Shown here piece after piece: positions 11,152 through 22,794 of a DNA stretch of 64,000 bases. Position numbers and translations under genes: made by a program. The number at the start of each line of letters is the position of its first letter. Position 1 is the stretch's first letter. The notes beneath the pieces were generated by a model. That model was not told where the DNA came from. It searched no databases and worked only from the letters and a program-made list of their open reading frames with translations. Origin of the DNA: Pseudisothecium myosuroides (taxonomy: Eukaryota; Streptophyta; Bryopsida; Hypnales; Lembophyllaceae); the NCBI GenBank assembly GCA_951799445.1, contig CATOGU010000195.1, positions 59,429 through 123,428 of the forward strand. The letters are read 5' to 3'.

Positions 11152-13382
11152 ATTAGAGGAGGTGCAATGCCTTGAATTAAGGGCTTTGGGTTTAAGTTAT
11201 TAAATGATTGTCTTTTACTTAATGTTAAATAAAAGTTGTAGGGTGAATCCCTCTGTTCTTGGATAAAGTTTTGGGTACTTAGTTTATTAAGCCTCCAATA
11301 GAAGCCAATGCGTATATTTACATCCAAAATATAGAAAATGGATTTAGAATATTGAAAAATGTCAATTCAATTGATTTCGGTACAATAGTAAACCATCTAC
11401 ATCCTAGCTATAATTCTAGGGTTTAGGATTTATAGGTCTTTAGAAGGTAATTATTTTGGGGACTTGTACATAATAATCTACTCCAAGGCTTTAGAAACAT
11501 TAGAAATGGGTATAATTTCATCTAGAATATTTATTTTGAGAAATCAATATTCATAAGGGTGCTAAATCAAAAAGACCAAATAACAATATAAAACCATTTG
11601 GATTAAAAAAGTGACCTAATTCGACCTTTTTTTTTGCACACCTAATCTTAGATTATTTCATCTAGTAGTATGAAAATGGAGGGAATAAATTTCAAAAACT
11701 TTGCCCACACAAATTGCAAATTATCTACACTTAAGGGTAGAAAATAAACTTCTTAAGATATATTGCAAGGCTTCATGAAACTTTGAACCTTTTTCACTAA
11801 AATTTTGGCACTACAAAATTGGGAAGGTAAAAGTGGTTTTAGGGTGTAGGATTCAATTGAGGGTCTTGGGAAAGAAAAGAAGCAAACAAATTTAATTTGA
11901 ATTCCTAAGAAATTGGATTGGATTTGTGTGTATAAGGGAGGAAGAAAATCTAAGTTCTCTATATTTCTAAATTGAAAATAAAAGGCACTAATTCCAGTAG
12001 TAAGATGGGCAAGCAAGAAAATATCCCATGGAGAGTTGCATTTAATCCATAAAGGACAAAACACCGTGTTTAGGTCAATATAGCAATTTGGGGCAACTTC
12101 CTATAAATGGAATTTTTTTTTTTTTTTTTTAAATTCTCACAATACATGCCCAAGGAGTAGCTTTGAGGCCCAACAATTTTCATAACTTTTGACTGCATGG
12201 TTAAAAAGTTATTGCATGATATATCATTTTCATTTATTAGTGGGCAACTCAAGAAAATCTTAAAAAATCACTTTTAAAAATTAAAGAAAATTGAAACTAG
12301 GATTATAGATTTAGGTATATGTGGAAGGTTTTTTTGATCATTCTTTTTTGATTGGTGAAATGAAAGTTATGAGGGTAGTTAGGGAATCTCTACTCTATTA
12401 GGGTCTTTGAAGGCCTTTATTTAATTCAATTTTTGATATTGAAAAAAAACAAATATAAACATAGGGTGCATATTCTTAACCCCTAAAAGACCAAGGTGAA
12501 TTTTGGAGCAACATAACGTCTTTGGGCAAGTACCTGTGGGTAGAGATTTCCATATTTTTGGCCCAAATTTCACTAGGGTTTTAGGGTTTAGGGTTTAGGG
12601 TTACATGGATATCCCCGAATTTTGGACATACTCTTTTAGGGCGGGAATTTTGGCTACCTCCCCATTTTCACATATTGCGCATCCAATGGTGAAAGAAACC
12701 ACCATGTAAGTATCACGGTTTGCGAGATATAGCAAGTTGGACTTTTGAGAAGACGAGTAATGGCAATGTGGCTAATCTAGATGCGAATGTGCACTTGATG
12801 GACAACACGGGAGTTGCAACAACAAAGCAATTGCCAAGGAAGGGTTTGTGTTGCACTGGTGAACTCGATGTAGGATCCAATTTTGCTGGAATCGGAAATT
12901 ACCGTCAGTCTCAGTTAGGGTATTCAAGTATCGAGTACACAAAATTGTTGAGTATCAACTACAAATAAAGTCCAGACTAACATTGGTCACGACAGGCAAC
13001 TCAAAATCACCGAGTAGTGAAATCAAAATTCAAATATGGTATTGCAAAGTCAATACCAATGTTGCATAGTCGTACCAGGTGACCAAGAGAATTTCAGTAT
13101 TCCGTCAAAATTATCTCCACTTAAAGCTACAAACGCCCTCTTGGAAAACCCCACGAAGCTCCTTGCTAGAAATCGAGGTCGAATGATCTAAATAACGGGG
13201 AAAAATGAACTCAACCTACAACCACCACCACCACCAGATACTCTTAGAAGCAGTACAAATCCAGTACAAATCCGAATTGAAAACGAATTGAACAAGGTAG
13301 AAAAAGCAAACGAGAGAAACGTACGCGTACGCCAAAAGCTACTTGCTTTTCAACAGAAACATTTCTTTCTCCATCTTCTCGA
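11103..13382. repeat. Right arm of the large inverted segmental duplication
   Basis: Reverse-complement counterpart of 1-2278. The match continues to the window's left edge, so the true arm probably extends right of 13382 by an unknown amount. It contains the mirrored telomere-type tract (12577-12602), the mirrored TTAA-CCCCTAA terminus (12476) and the 3' end of the gene at 13339. Confidence 0.93.
12720..12968 (+). pseudogene. Possible relic of a receptor-kinase C-terminus (mirrored at 415-663)
   Basis: An 82-codon open frame is conserved in both arms (one residue differs, S versus R). It contains NVANLDANVHL and GLCCTGELDVGSNF, which weakly parallels the kinase relic at 57267 (RSIDANVDL ... 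GLFCCLPDSKPQPSM). The likeness suggests decayed C-terminal receptor-kinase sequence, but it is short. Conservation between arms reflects the recent duplication, not selection. Confidence 0.2.
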
Positions 13383-13839
13383 TGGATTCTTTCAACGAGA
13401 GGGCCGCCAAGCGTGTCGCCTCCATGTGAGCTGCCGCGAGCTTCCGGTCGCGCTTGCCTTCCGAAACGAAGGAGGCAAGCTTCACGTCAAGAGCTTCAAA
13501 GTTAATCCTCATAACTCCTTCTATGGCCGCAAACCTCGCGTCCATGGTTCCGAACTGCGGGTGGCCCACCAGCTGGTTGGCGACCACCCCAGCGCCCACA
13601 ATCCAGCCGTAGGTGCTGAGCAAGAACCTCGGCGCCTCCCCAAATTTCTGGCAAACGAAAAAATACACAACGGCATAAAAAAACAAAATACACAACGAAA
13701 AAAAGAATGAAGGACGACCCAGACGAAACAAACAAGTACAGTACCTCGTGTACAGTACCTCGTGGGTGAGATAAACGGCCATGGAAGGTGCGGTGACCGC
13801 AGCGGCCATGCAGCGCTTCACAGCTGTGAACCCCACCAT
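13339..13839 (-). CDS. Small spliced gene of unknown function, duplicated
   Basis: The frame is open across a clear 111-bp intron (13648-13758; donor GAG|GTACTG, acceptor TTTGCCAG). It gives a coding exon of 27 codons (13759-13839) and one of 102 codons plus stop (13339-13647), about 129 residues. Exon 1 is hydrophobic and A/V-rich, and exon 2 begins KFGEAPRFLLSTYGW, followed by a helical, charged C-terminus. The frame stays open upstream of the ATG through an acceptor (TTGTAG) to a further exon at about 13920-13976 with donor GTAAGT, so the true start may lie further 5'. I do not recognise the family. A second copy ends at base 44. Confidence 0.6.
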   Translation of the reverse strand: MVGFTAVKRCMAAAVTAPSMAVYLTHEVLYTRYCTCLFRLGRPSFFFSLCILFFYAVVYFFVCQKFGEAPRFLLSTYGWIVGAGVVANQLVGHPQFGTMDARFAAIEGVMRINFEALDVKLASFVSEGKRDRKLAAAHMEATRLAALSLKESIEKMEKEMFLLKSK

Positions 13840-13976
13840 CGCTAATTCGCTACAATTAAGTTACACGCGCTCAACCAAATAAACGCAATAAACAAAGGCA
13901 CAAGATCTGTGACTTACTTGCATGATATATAACGAAGATCGCCACTCCCCGAGTCCCCGCCCGCCCCAACGTCGCT

Positions 13977-14305
13977 CTGCCTCCGCTGCCAAGCTTTTAG
14001 ATACACAAAAGAAATTAAGAAGACTAAAACCCTATCAATATAACAATATAAAGAACTAACACAAATAATACAAATAACACTTAGATCTAGGCTTAAACAA
14101 ATATAAACAGGCTTTAGGACCAAACTAGTTTAGCGCGACAAAAAGCGAGCTCATCCGTGCAGAAGGAACTGAAAATGAGAGAGGAAGAATGAGTGTTGTG
14201 TTCAGGCTTAAATAGTCTTCTAGAATTCCCACCCTACAAGACCTAAAGAGAACTAAAAAAAATTCCCACCCTACGAGACCTAAAGAGAACGAAAAAGAAC
14301 TCCCA
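13977..14305. other. Probable 5' region of the minus-strand gene at 13339
   Basis: Contains an acceptor-like CTTGGCAG for the 13920-13976 exon and a T-rich tract, on the minus strand. A short ATG frame near 14140-14148 (MSSLFVALN) could be the first exon but its donor is not clear. A GAACTAAAAA/GAACGAAAAA-type short direct repeat is at about 14228-14300. Confidence 0.35.
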
Positions 14306-14469
14306 TCCTATCCCTCGCAGCTACAAGAATACAATGCATTCGGGGGTACACGGTTACATCTTTCTCAAAGGAGGTACATCGGTGTAACCTGTCCCTTTAT
14401 AAATGCGTGTAGTCTTTTGTAACCGGGGGTTTGGGGTTGGTACAGGTGCTAGCCGTCTACCTACCACTG
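14306..14469. repeat. Dispersed repeat, copy 3
   Basis: Third copy of the repeat at 10467 and 10954, nearly identical to copy 1 from CGCAGCTACAAG through GCTAGCCGTCTACCTACC. It abuts a truncated TTAA-CCCCTAA family element, which it appears to have replaced at its 5' end. Confidence 0.75.
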
Positions 14470-15360
14470 ACCTCTTGTCCTGCGATTTAAAACTGCCACT
14501 TCTGCTGCGTTCATAAAAAAAAATGAAAAAATATTTTTTTTAGAATCTAACCATTAGATCTTGTACTTCACTCATCTAAGATCATGTGGTAAAAATTTCA
14601 TGAAATTTGACCGTACGGATTGGAAGATATCATCATTTAAAGTTGGAAAAAAAGTTTTTCTATACTTTGGCCTAGAATTTCATCTAACTTTGACTGCCAT
14701 TGGTGGAAATTTTTGTACTATAGACTTTGAATTAAAAAAAATTTATGTTGAAGAATTGAGTTGAAAGTCTAGGAAAAAAATTCCAAAAAGAAAACACTTG
14801 ATTTTCATTCTTTAAGAAATTGTTAAATAGAAGTAGGTTCATGATTGAATTAAAAAATTAAATTGTTAATAGCCTCAAGATGGAATTGAAACACAATAAT
14901 CTAAATAGTGAAATTTTTCTAGGAAGGAAACTTAACCTTGAGTCCTTGACAAACAATTACTTATGGAAATTGTGAAAATTGGATTCAAAATGAAATCTAA
15001 TACGAGATTTTTTCAAGAAATTTCCATGATTGCCCAAAAACAAGATTGTCCATAACTTTCTCATTACTAGTCCAAATAGTATGAATCAAAGCTTCACATG
15101 TAGACAAAAATAAAATATTTGAAGGAAAAAAATTTAATTCTAATTTTGACTTTTTGTGATTTTTGTATTGCCCGTCGACCTTCATTCTTGGCTGAGGGTG
15201 GCATAACTTTTGCTTTCAGACACCAATTGAAAAAAATTATATTCCCACAAAGTTGATGAATTCTTCTATTTGATTTTTTTTTTTTTTTTAATGATGAAAA
15301 TTGAGATTGTAGATACCTATTTGAACTCCCTAGATGACTCTTGATCCTTTAGGGGTTTAA
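14470..15360 (+). mobile_element. TTAA-CCCCTAA family element, 5' terminus missing
   Basis: Collinear with the complete element at 62031-62967. Both share the AACTGCCA(C/T)TTCTG start block, the ATCTAACC(A/G)T(T/A)(A)GATCT block, TTGACCGxxCGGATTGxAAGATAT, the CCATAACTTTCTCAT block and the CACCAATTG...TCCCACAAAG block. It ends at CCTTTAGGGGTTTAA (terminus with one extra T). The 5' terminus is cut off by the repeat at 14306. No coding capacity is seen: non-autonomous. Confidence 0.65.
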
Positions 15361-15487
15361 ATTCAACTTTATTCTTGTGAATAATTAGGATAAATTGTTT
15401 GACAAAAATTACAAAGTATTCGCAGAAGAAAATTCAAATTCAATACATGGACCTCAGCACCTTGCATTTAGAATATTTAGTATTTTT

Positions 15488-17193
15488 TTAACCCCTAAAG
15501 TCCTAAAGTCCCAAAGTCCCTACATGAGACTTTGGGATTTTCAGGTAGGCTAATGTGTTCTCAATTTTTGACTAGATTTTTTGAAACTTTTTTTAAAGAT
15601 AAGAAATCAAATTATCTTTCACAAAATATAATTTTATTTCAATGAGTGCCTAGAAGCAAAGGGTGATTGCAAGAAAGACCGGTACTATTTTGTGTCACAC
15701 TTGATGTGTTCAAGTTGTCTTCGGCCATAACTTTTGCACATTAAAGTCAATGTACTTGAATATTTTTTTGAAGATCAGAAACTAGACATTTATTAGAAAT
15801 TTTATTTTTCAGAAATTTTCAAAAATCATTTTATATTTAAATTTCATTTTAGCTAATTTGTCACACTTTGTGATTTAGGGGTTTTTAGTACTGGGGACCC
15901 TCCAAAATTAATGATCCAGAGCTGAAATTTTTGTGGTCTATACCTACACTAGAGAGGCATGTTCCTACCAAACAAAATTTAAAAAAACATTATTTTATGT
16001 CCTCTACATTCAGGCAAACAGGGCTCTCTTGCGCGCACAATTTTGAACATTCAAAATGGTTTTAAGATGATTTTTTTGGTAAAATATCTTTAAAATGAAG
16101 TCTTCCCAAATGGCCAATTTTTAGTTTCTTTGAAAACTGTTTTTCCTATTTTCTACAAATTGAAACGTCAAAGTACCTATTTTCATGAGATTTTGCCCTA
16201 AACCCTAAACCCTACTTTAAAAATTTTCCTATAATTTTCCTTCCTAGGGTACCTTCTCCTTAAAGGTGTGAATACAAAACATATTTTTTTTTTTAAATTT
16301 AAATTTTTTTTCTAATTTTTAAGTACTCCCGAAACAAATTTGAGTATTGTGTAGTACTGCCGCCGACGCTACTCTTTTCGTTCGGTCTTTCTTGCAATCA
16401 CCCCAAAAGTTATGCCATCCTAAGTCCAAAAAGAAACTCGAGGCGCAGCTCAATAGAAACCACGAAAAATTGAATTTTTTTAATTGAAACCACAAAAAAT
16501 TGAATTTTTTTAATTGAAACCACAAAAAATTAAATTTTTTTGTCTTCATATGAAACTTTGATTCATTTTATTTGGACTAGTAACTAGAAAGCTATGGACA
16601 ATCTTGTTTTTTGGGCAATCATAGCATCTTTTTTTTTAAATAACTTATAGAACTCATTTTTGAATGCTTTTTTTCTAATTTTTCAAATAGAATTGTTAGA
16701 GAGGATTAAGTCTACTTGTTAGAACAATCTCACTATTGAAATAATTGTGCTTTAGTTCCATCTTAGAGCTATTAACAATTTAGTTTACCCTTCAATCTTG
16801 AACCTACTTCTACTTAACAATTTTTAATGAGTGAAAATTAAGGATTTTTAAATTTTTTTTCATAGATTCTCAACTCAATTTTTCAATATAAAAAAATATA
16901 AAATCAAAATCAGTGGTGCAAAATTTTTAAGTTAAGATGACTTAAAGCCAAAAAAATCTAGTTGAGCAAGGTGTAAAAAAACTTTTGTCTTTACTTTAAA
17001 TGCATATATCTTCCAATCCACACAGTCAAAGTTTCTAAAAATTTTACCACAAATTCTTATACTAGTCTAGTACAAGATCCTCCGATTAGATATGCAAAAA
17101 GAAAAAAGATTAAAGTTTTTTACTCTTTGCAATACAAATCGTAGTTTTGAGTGTTTAGGGATGAAAAAAGGCCTTTGGGACATTAGGGGTTAA
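15488..17193 (-). mobile_element. TTAA-CCCCTAA family element, 1.7 kb, inverted
   Basis: Left end TTAACCCCTAAAGTCC; right end in reverse complement TTAACCCCTAATGTCCCAAA. The family's internal blocks lie in reverse order (GATTCATTTTATTTGGACT near 16550, CTTCCAATCCACACAGTC near 17010), so the element is inverted relative to 62031. It is longer than the 0.9-kb members and includes a short tandem AATTGAATTTTTTTAATTG-type duplication at 16440-16540. No ORF. It is bounded exactly by TTAA on both sides with no longer flank duplication. Confidence 0.65.
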
Positions 17194-18046
17194 AATGGCG
17201 CATTATATAAAAAGTGGTTAAGGGTAGTTGCAAGAAACACTTCACGTTTTTCTGTCAAAACTGCGTTTTTTGGCCATAGGACTGGCAGTACTATGCAATA
17301 CTATTAATACTATGTTTTAGAAGCGCCCCGGCAAATCTGAACCGTTGATTCAAGGCGCCTGCAGATTTAAACCATTGATTTAGTACTATGCTGTACTATG
17401 GACTACTACGAAGTACCGCAGAAGCCATTGGGAGCAGAAAAGGGGTCTGTGGAGATTTTCATTTTTAGTGATTCAAAAAAATTCCATAAAATTCCATAAA
17501 AAAAGATATTTTGCTAAAGAAGATTGCCGTCGCATTACACCAAAAAATTCATGAAGGAAAATTTTTCCCTCTTCGTAGCTTTCGCGCAAAGGAAGGTCAC
17601 TTTGATCCCATGTGTGCAATCGAAATGATGCTATTTTCATAAAAACTCATCGTAAGCCCTTGTAATGTTAGTAGACCTCCAACATGTCCAATTTGTGGCT
17701 TCAAATTCGCATTTTTGGGTCAAAAATAGGACTACAACCCCCCAAAATGGCCAAGGTAGAAATCCAATCGGGGGCAGGTTAAAAATAGTAAACTAATTTT
17801 TAAAAAATTTAAAAAATTACTCAAGGTTTGCAACTTTTGCATCTACCATTATTCCAAATTTCATGCCAAATGGACAAACAATGCAAAAGTTATGAGCAAA
17901 AAGTCAATTTTTGAGGGCAAGGGGACAAGAAATAGGACAAGTATTTCTTCCAATCACCCTCAATATATTTACATTTCTCTTCATAATTTTGAACAAGCAA
18001 TGTGGCCTACGTTTCTATTTGTGCTAATTTAGTAACATCATGTCCT
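17194..18046. other. No gene recognised
   Basis: AT-rich intergenic sequence. It has a few short motifs also seen in the neighbouring elements (TTGCAAGAAA near 17230) and two copies of a GTACTATG-like string around 17285-17410. Nothing coding. Confidence 0.6.
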
Positions 18047-18267
18047 CACTACAAGAGAAAGGGGTGTTTTAAGTGAGTTTTTAAGTAGTGTCCTAGACAC
18101 ATGATTTTAAGTAATGACCTTTAAGGAGATTTTTAGCAAAATTTGACTTAAAACACATGTTTTTAAGTCAAATTTTGCTAAAAATCTCCTTAAAGGTCAT
18201 TACTTAAAATCATGTGTCTAGGACACTACTTAAAAACTCACTTAAAACACCCCTTTCTCTTGTAGTG
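18047..18267. mobile_element. Perfect foldback MITE with CACTA ends, copy 1
   Basis: Starts CACTACAAGAGAAAGGGG and ends with the exact reverse complement. The whole element is a palindrome of two arms of about 107 bp around a 7-base centre (CACATGT). It is flanked by the direct 3-bp duplication CCT/CCT, as expected for CACTA (En/Spm) transposition. No coding capacity. The second copy at 20286 appears identical, so mobilisation is recent. A transcript would form a near-perfect duplex. Confidence 0.93.
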
Positions 18268-19309
18268 CCTATTACAAAACATTAGTGCGAGAAACTACTT
18301 CAGAGGGCTTCATCAACCATGGTGTGTCCATAAGCAAGTTCACCACTTATTTATATGTTAATCACTTCTTCGGATTAAGCTCAGTAAATTCACCCAACTT
18401 CCTCACAATATCCCTCATTGTTGATGCATTTTCAAATACTTCATCGTCGTAAATTCCTCCATATCATTACTTTTCATCAACTGGATCAATTTTCCTATAG
18501 AATACAAGATAGATTTCATCATACATTTATGCTTTGCTTGCAAGTTCTCTATGCTCCTCTTTGAATGTTGTGGACTTGCGACTTATACACAATGAACAAC
18601 TCTAGAACCATCCACCAACAGTTCTTCATGTTCTCCAACTTTTTCTCCGTAGTAGGATATCTGTAATGAATCTTACGAGACTCAAAATGATAACAAATCA
18701 CCTAAAAGAGAATCCATATAGTTCCCTAAAGCATCCTTTTTTTTAAAGATTTTTTCACTCACTCTTAAAAGACATCAAAAGTTTTAGTTGGACAACCAAA
18801 TTGTTTATTTTCAATGCATAATTACAAAAAGGAGCTTGCAAATCATACTAACAATTTTTGCACTACATCTAGAGACGATTTGGTGAGCAAGGGCAATTTT
18901 AGAACATCCTTCCTTAAAAGGTTCCTAGGAATCAGGAAGACTTTCTAAAAATTTTCCAAGGGAAAAACATCAAGGCATTTCAACTCATGAAAACCAATGA
19001 AAGAAATGGAGGAGACATTAATAGAAAATTATTTTCAAAAATTTCAAACATAATTGATTAAGGAGTTTTCATGATGTATGACGGTATGAACAACGTAGGA
19101 CAAAAATATTAATAAACAAATTTCAAGTGAAAAAAAAGAAGGTGAAGAATTTTGAAATCTCTTTTTAACTACCAAAATTGCCAAAAAACAAAGAAGATGT
19201 TCTTACTTAAAAATCTATCTTTTTCTTTTTCTTTATAAAAGAAAAAAGAAAATATAAAGCATAGCCATTGTTTAGAGAAGGAGAAAGCGATAGCTCCATC
19301 TTCATCTGA
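18268..19309. other. No confident gene; possible decayed coding sequence
   Basis: 18290-18700 is less AT-rich than the flanks and reads in broken frames on the minus strand, but I cannot assign a family. 18700-19300 is AT-rich with no signal. Confidence 0.4.
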
Positions 19310-22300
19310 GATTGTTGTAGACAAGAGGCTGCCCACAAGAAGTTGCTCTAGACCCAAAGTCGCCCGTAGAACCTCAAAAATTGTCAATTTAGGGACAAAG
19401 AGAAGGCCAAGGCTCTTACCTCCACCTGTGGTCACCCTAGACCTGAGGTCACCCACAAGAGGTCGTCCGAGACCCAAAGTCGCCCATAGAACTTCCAAAA
19501 TTGCCAATTTTGAGACAAAGAGAAGGCCAAGGCTCTCACCTGTACCCACGGTTGCCCAAGACAAGAAGTCACCCATAAGAAGTTGCCTGAGATCCAAAGT
19601 TGCCCGTAGAACCCCCAAAATTGTCAAATTTTGGACAAAGCTCAAAAAGCAATAGCTCTCACCTCCACCCAAAGTCGCCCATAAGAGGTCGCTCTAGACC
19701 AGAGGTCGCCCACAAGAGATTGCCCAAGACCCAAAGTCGCTAGTAGAACCCCCAAAATTGCCAAAATTTGGACAAAGCTGAAAAGGCAATGGTTCTCACC
19801 TCCACCTGAAGTCGCCCAAGACAAGAAGTCACCCTAGATAAGAGGTCGCCTACAAGAGGTCGCTCTAAACCCGAAGTTGCTAGTAGAACCCCTAAAATTT
19901 GTCAATTTTGGAACAAAGAGAAGGCCAAGGCTCCCACCTCCATCCGCGGTCGCTCAAGACAAAAAGTCGCCCATAAGAGGTCGCCCTAAATCCGAGGTTG
20001 ACCACAAGAGGTCGCCCAAGCCCCGAAGTTGCCTATATAACCCCTTAAATTGCCAACTTTAAGACAAAGAAAAGGCCAAGGCTCTCACCTCCACCCAAAG
20101 TTGCCCAAGACCCGAGGTCACCTACAAGAGGTCGCCCAAGACCCGAAGTCGCCCGTAGAACCCCCAAAATTGCCAAATTTTGGATAAAGCTCAAAATGCA
20201 ATGGTTCTCACCTCCACCCAAAGTAGTTCAAGACAAGAGGTTGCCCATAAGAGGTCTCCCTAGACAAGAGGTCGCCCTTGATAAACACTACAAGAGAAAG
20301 GGGTGTTTTAAGTGAGTTTTTAAGTAGTGTCCTAGACACATGATTTTAAGTAATGACCTTTAAGGAGATTTTTAGCAAAATTTGACTTAAAACACATGTT
20401 TTTAAGTCAAATTTTGCTAAAAATCTCCTTAAAGGTCATTACTTAAAATCATGTGTCTAGGACACTACTTAAAAACTCACTTAAAACACCCCTTTCTCTT
20501 GTAGTGTAAAAGGTCCCCCACAAGAGGTCGCTCTAAACCCGAAGTCGCCAATAGAACCTCTAAAATTTGTCAATTTTGGGACAAAGAGAAAGCCAAGGCT
20601 CCCACCTTCACTCACGGCCGCCCAAGGCAAAAAGTCGCCCATAAGAGGTCGCCCAAGACTCGAAATCGCCCATATAACCCCTTAAATTGTCAATTTCAAG
20701 ACAAAGAAAAGGCCAAGGCTCTCACCTCCACCCAAAGTCGCCCAAGACAAGAAGTCGCCCATAACAGGTCGCCCACAAGAGGTCGCCCAAGATCCAAAGT
20801 CGCCCGCAGAACCTCCAAAATTGCCAAATTTTGGACAAAGCTGAAAAGGCAATGGTTCTCACCTCTACCCGAAGTCGCCCAAGACAAGAGGTCGCCCTAG
20901 ACCCGAGGTCTCCCACAAGAAGTCGCTCTAGGCCCAAAGTCGCCCGTAAAATCCCAAAATTTGCCAATTTGGGAACAAAGAGAAGGCCAAGGCTCCCACC
21001 TCCACCCGCGGTCGCCCAAGACAAGAGGTCGCCCATAAGAGGTCGCTCTAGACCTGAGGTCGCCCACAAGAGGTCGCCCAAGACCCGAAGTCGCCCGCAA
21101 AACCTCCAAAATTGTCAAATTTTGGACAAAGCTGAAAAGGCAATGGTTCTCACCTCCACCTGAAGTCGCCCAAGACAAGAGGTCGCACATAAGAGGTCGC
21201 CCTAGACCCGAGGTCGCCCACAAGAGGTCGCCCAAGACTCGAAGTCGCCCGTAGAACCCCCAAAATTGCCAAATTTTAGACAAAGCTGAAAAGGCAATGG
21301 TTTTCACCTCCACCCGAAGTCGCCCAAGACAAGAGGTCGCCCAAAAGAGGTCTCTCTAGACAAGAGGTCGCCCTAGACCCGAGGTCTCCCACAAGAAGTC
21401 GCTCTAGACCCGAAGTTGCCCGTAAAACCCCAAAATTTGCCAATTTTGGACAAAGAGAAGGCCAAGGCTCCCACCTCCACCCGCGGTCGCCTAAGACAAG
21501 AGGTCGCCCATAAGAGGTCGCCCTAGACCCGAGGTCGCCCACAAGAGGTCGCCCAAGACCCGAAGTCGCCCGCAAAACCTCCAAAATTGTCAAATTTTGG
21601 ACAAAGCTGAAAAGGCAATGGTTCTCACCTCCACCTGAAGTCGCCCAAGACAAGAGGTCGCCCATAAGAGGTCGCCCTAGACTCGAGGTCGCCCACAAGA
21701 GGTCGCCCAAGACTTGAAGTCGCCCGTAGAACCCCAAAATTGCCAAATTTTAGACAAAGCTGAAAAGGCAATGGTTTTCACCTCCACTCGAAGTCGCCCA
21801 AGACAAGAGGTCGCCCAAAAGAGGTCTCTCTAGACAAGAGGTCGCCCAAAAGAGGTCTCTCTAGACAAGAGGTCGCCCTAGACCCGAGGTCTCCCACAAG
21901 AGGTCGCTCTAGACCCGAAGTCGCCCGTAAAACCCCAAAATTTGCCAATTTTGGACAAAGAGAAGGCCAAGGCTCCCACCTCCACCCGCGGTCGCCCAAG
22001 ACAAGAGGTCGCCTATAAGAGGTCGCCCTAGACCCGAGGTCGCCCACAAGAGGTCGCCCAAGACCCGAAGTCGCCCACAGAACCTCCAAAATTGTCAAAT
22101 TTTGGACAAAGCTGAAAAGGCAATGGTTCTCACCTCCACCCGAAGTCGCCCAAGACAAGAGGTCGCCCATAAGAGGTCGCCCTAGACTCGAGGTCGCCCT
22201 AGACTCGAGGTCGCCCAAGACCCGAGGTCGCCCAAGACCCGAAGTCGCCCGCAGAACCCCTAAAATTGCCAAATTTTAGACAAAGCTGAAAAGGCAATGG

Positions 22301-22375
22301 TTCTCACCTCCATCCGAAGTCGCCCAAGACAAGAGGTCGCCTATAAGAGGTCGCCATGGACCCAAAGTTGCCTAA
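19310..22375. repeat. GC-rich minisatellite array with higher-order structure
   Basis: Built from variants of the 12-mer GAGGTCGCCCAA/GAAGTCGCCCGT (about 12-30 bp steps), grouped into monomers of roughly 120-160 bp. Each monomer carries AAAATT(G/T)(C)CAA and one of two signatures: A, GAGAAGGCCAAGGCTCC; or B, GCTGAAAAGGCAATGGTT. From about 20980 the order is A-B-B repeated three times, a higher-order unit of about 480-500 bp. Step lengths that are often multiples of three keep several frames open, giving artefactual ORFs of up to 167 codons on the minus strand. Interrupted by the MITE at 20286. Confidence 0.9.
20286..20506. mobile_element. Perfect foldback MITE with CACTA ends, copy 2
   Basis: Appears identical over 221 bp to the copy at 18047, inserted in the minisatellite. 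The flanks are ATAAA / TAAAA. They fit a target duplication of TAA(A) with imperfect register, less clean than copy 1. The lack of divergence between copies while the surrounding array is diverged shows that insertion post-dates the array. Confidence 0.93.
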
Positions 22376-22794
22376 AGAATCCAAAGCATGGCATTTTGGA
22401 GGGAGATCAAATATAATAATAGCCTGCTTAATTATGATAAATTGTACATGCGTCAGTTTTCAAGGCATATTAATGTACGTTCTATGTTAGGTGAGATAAG
22501 TAGATAACTAATTGTAGCTAGATGGGATTAGAATTCAATGTTTAGACACCTAATTTCATTTATTAAATATTAAAATTCTTCTTAAAATTTGGTCACTTTG
22601 GATTGTCATTAGTAGGGTTTGTATCATACCACAAGCTTATTGATCTATAAATTCACTCCAATTGATAAATGTGATGAAAGGGTCTCAATTTCCATTAAAC
22701 ATTCAAATTTTGTGGAAAGGGGAATACGCTACTATACGATTGTTTTTTGTTTATTTGACTATGATTCTTTGATAAAAAATTAATCTAATGGGAA
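22376..22794. other. AT-rich junction between two satellite arrays
   Basis: No gene or repeat recognised; the last 60 bp begin to resemble the 206-bp satellite. Confidence 0.5.

Noticed and set aside
19428..22272. Several open frames of 75-167 codons in the 19.3-22.4 kb block
   Set aside because: They are translations of the GAGGTCGCCC minisatellite; open frames follow from repeat steps being multiples of three on both strands.
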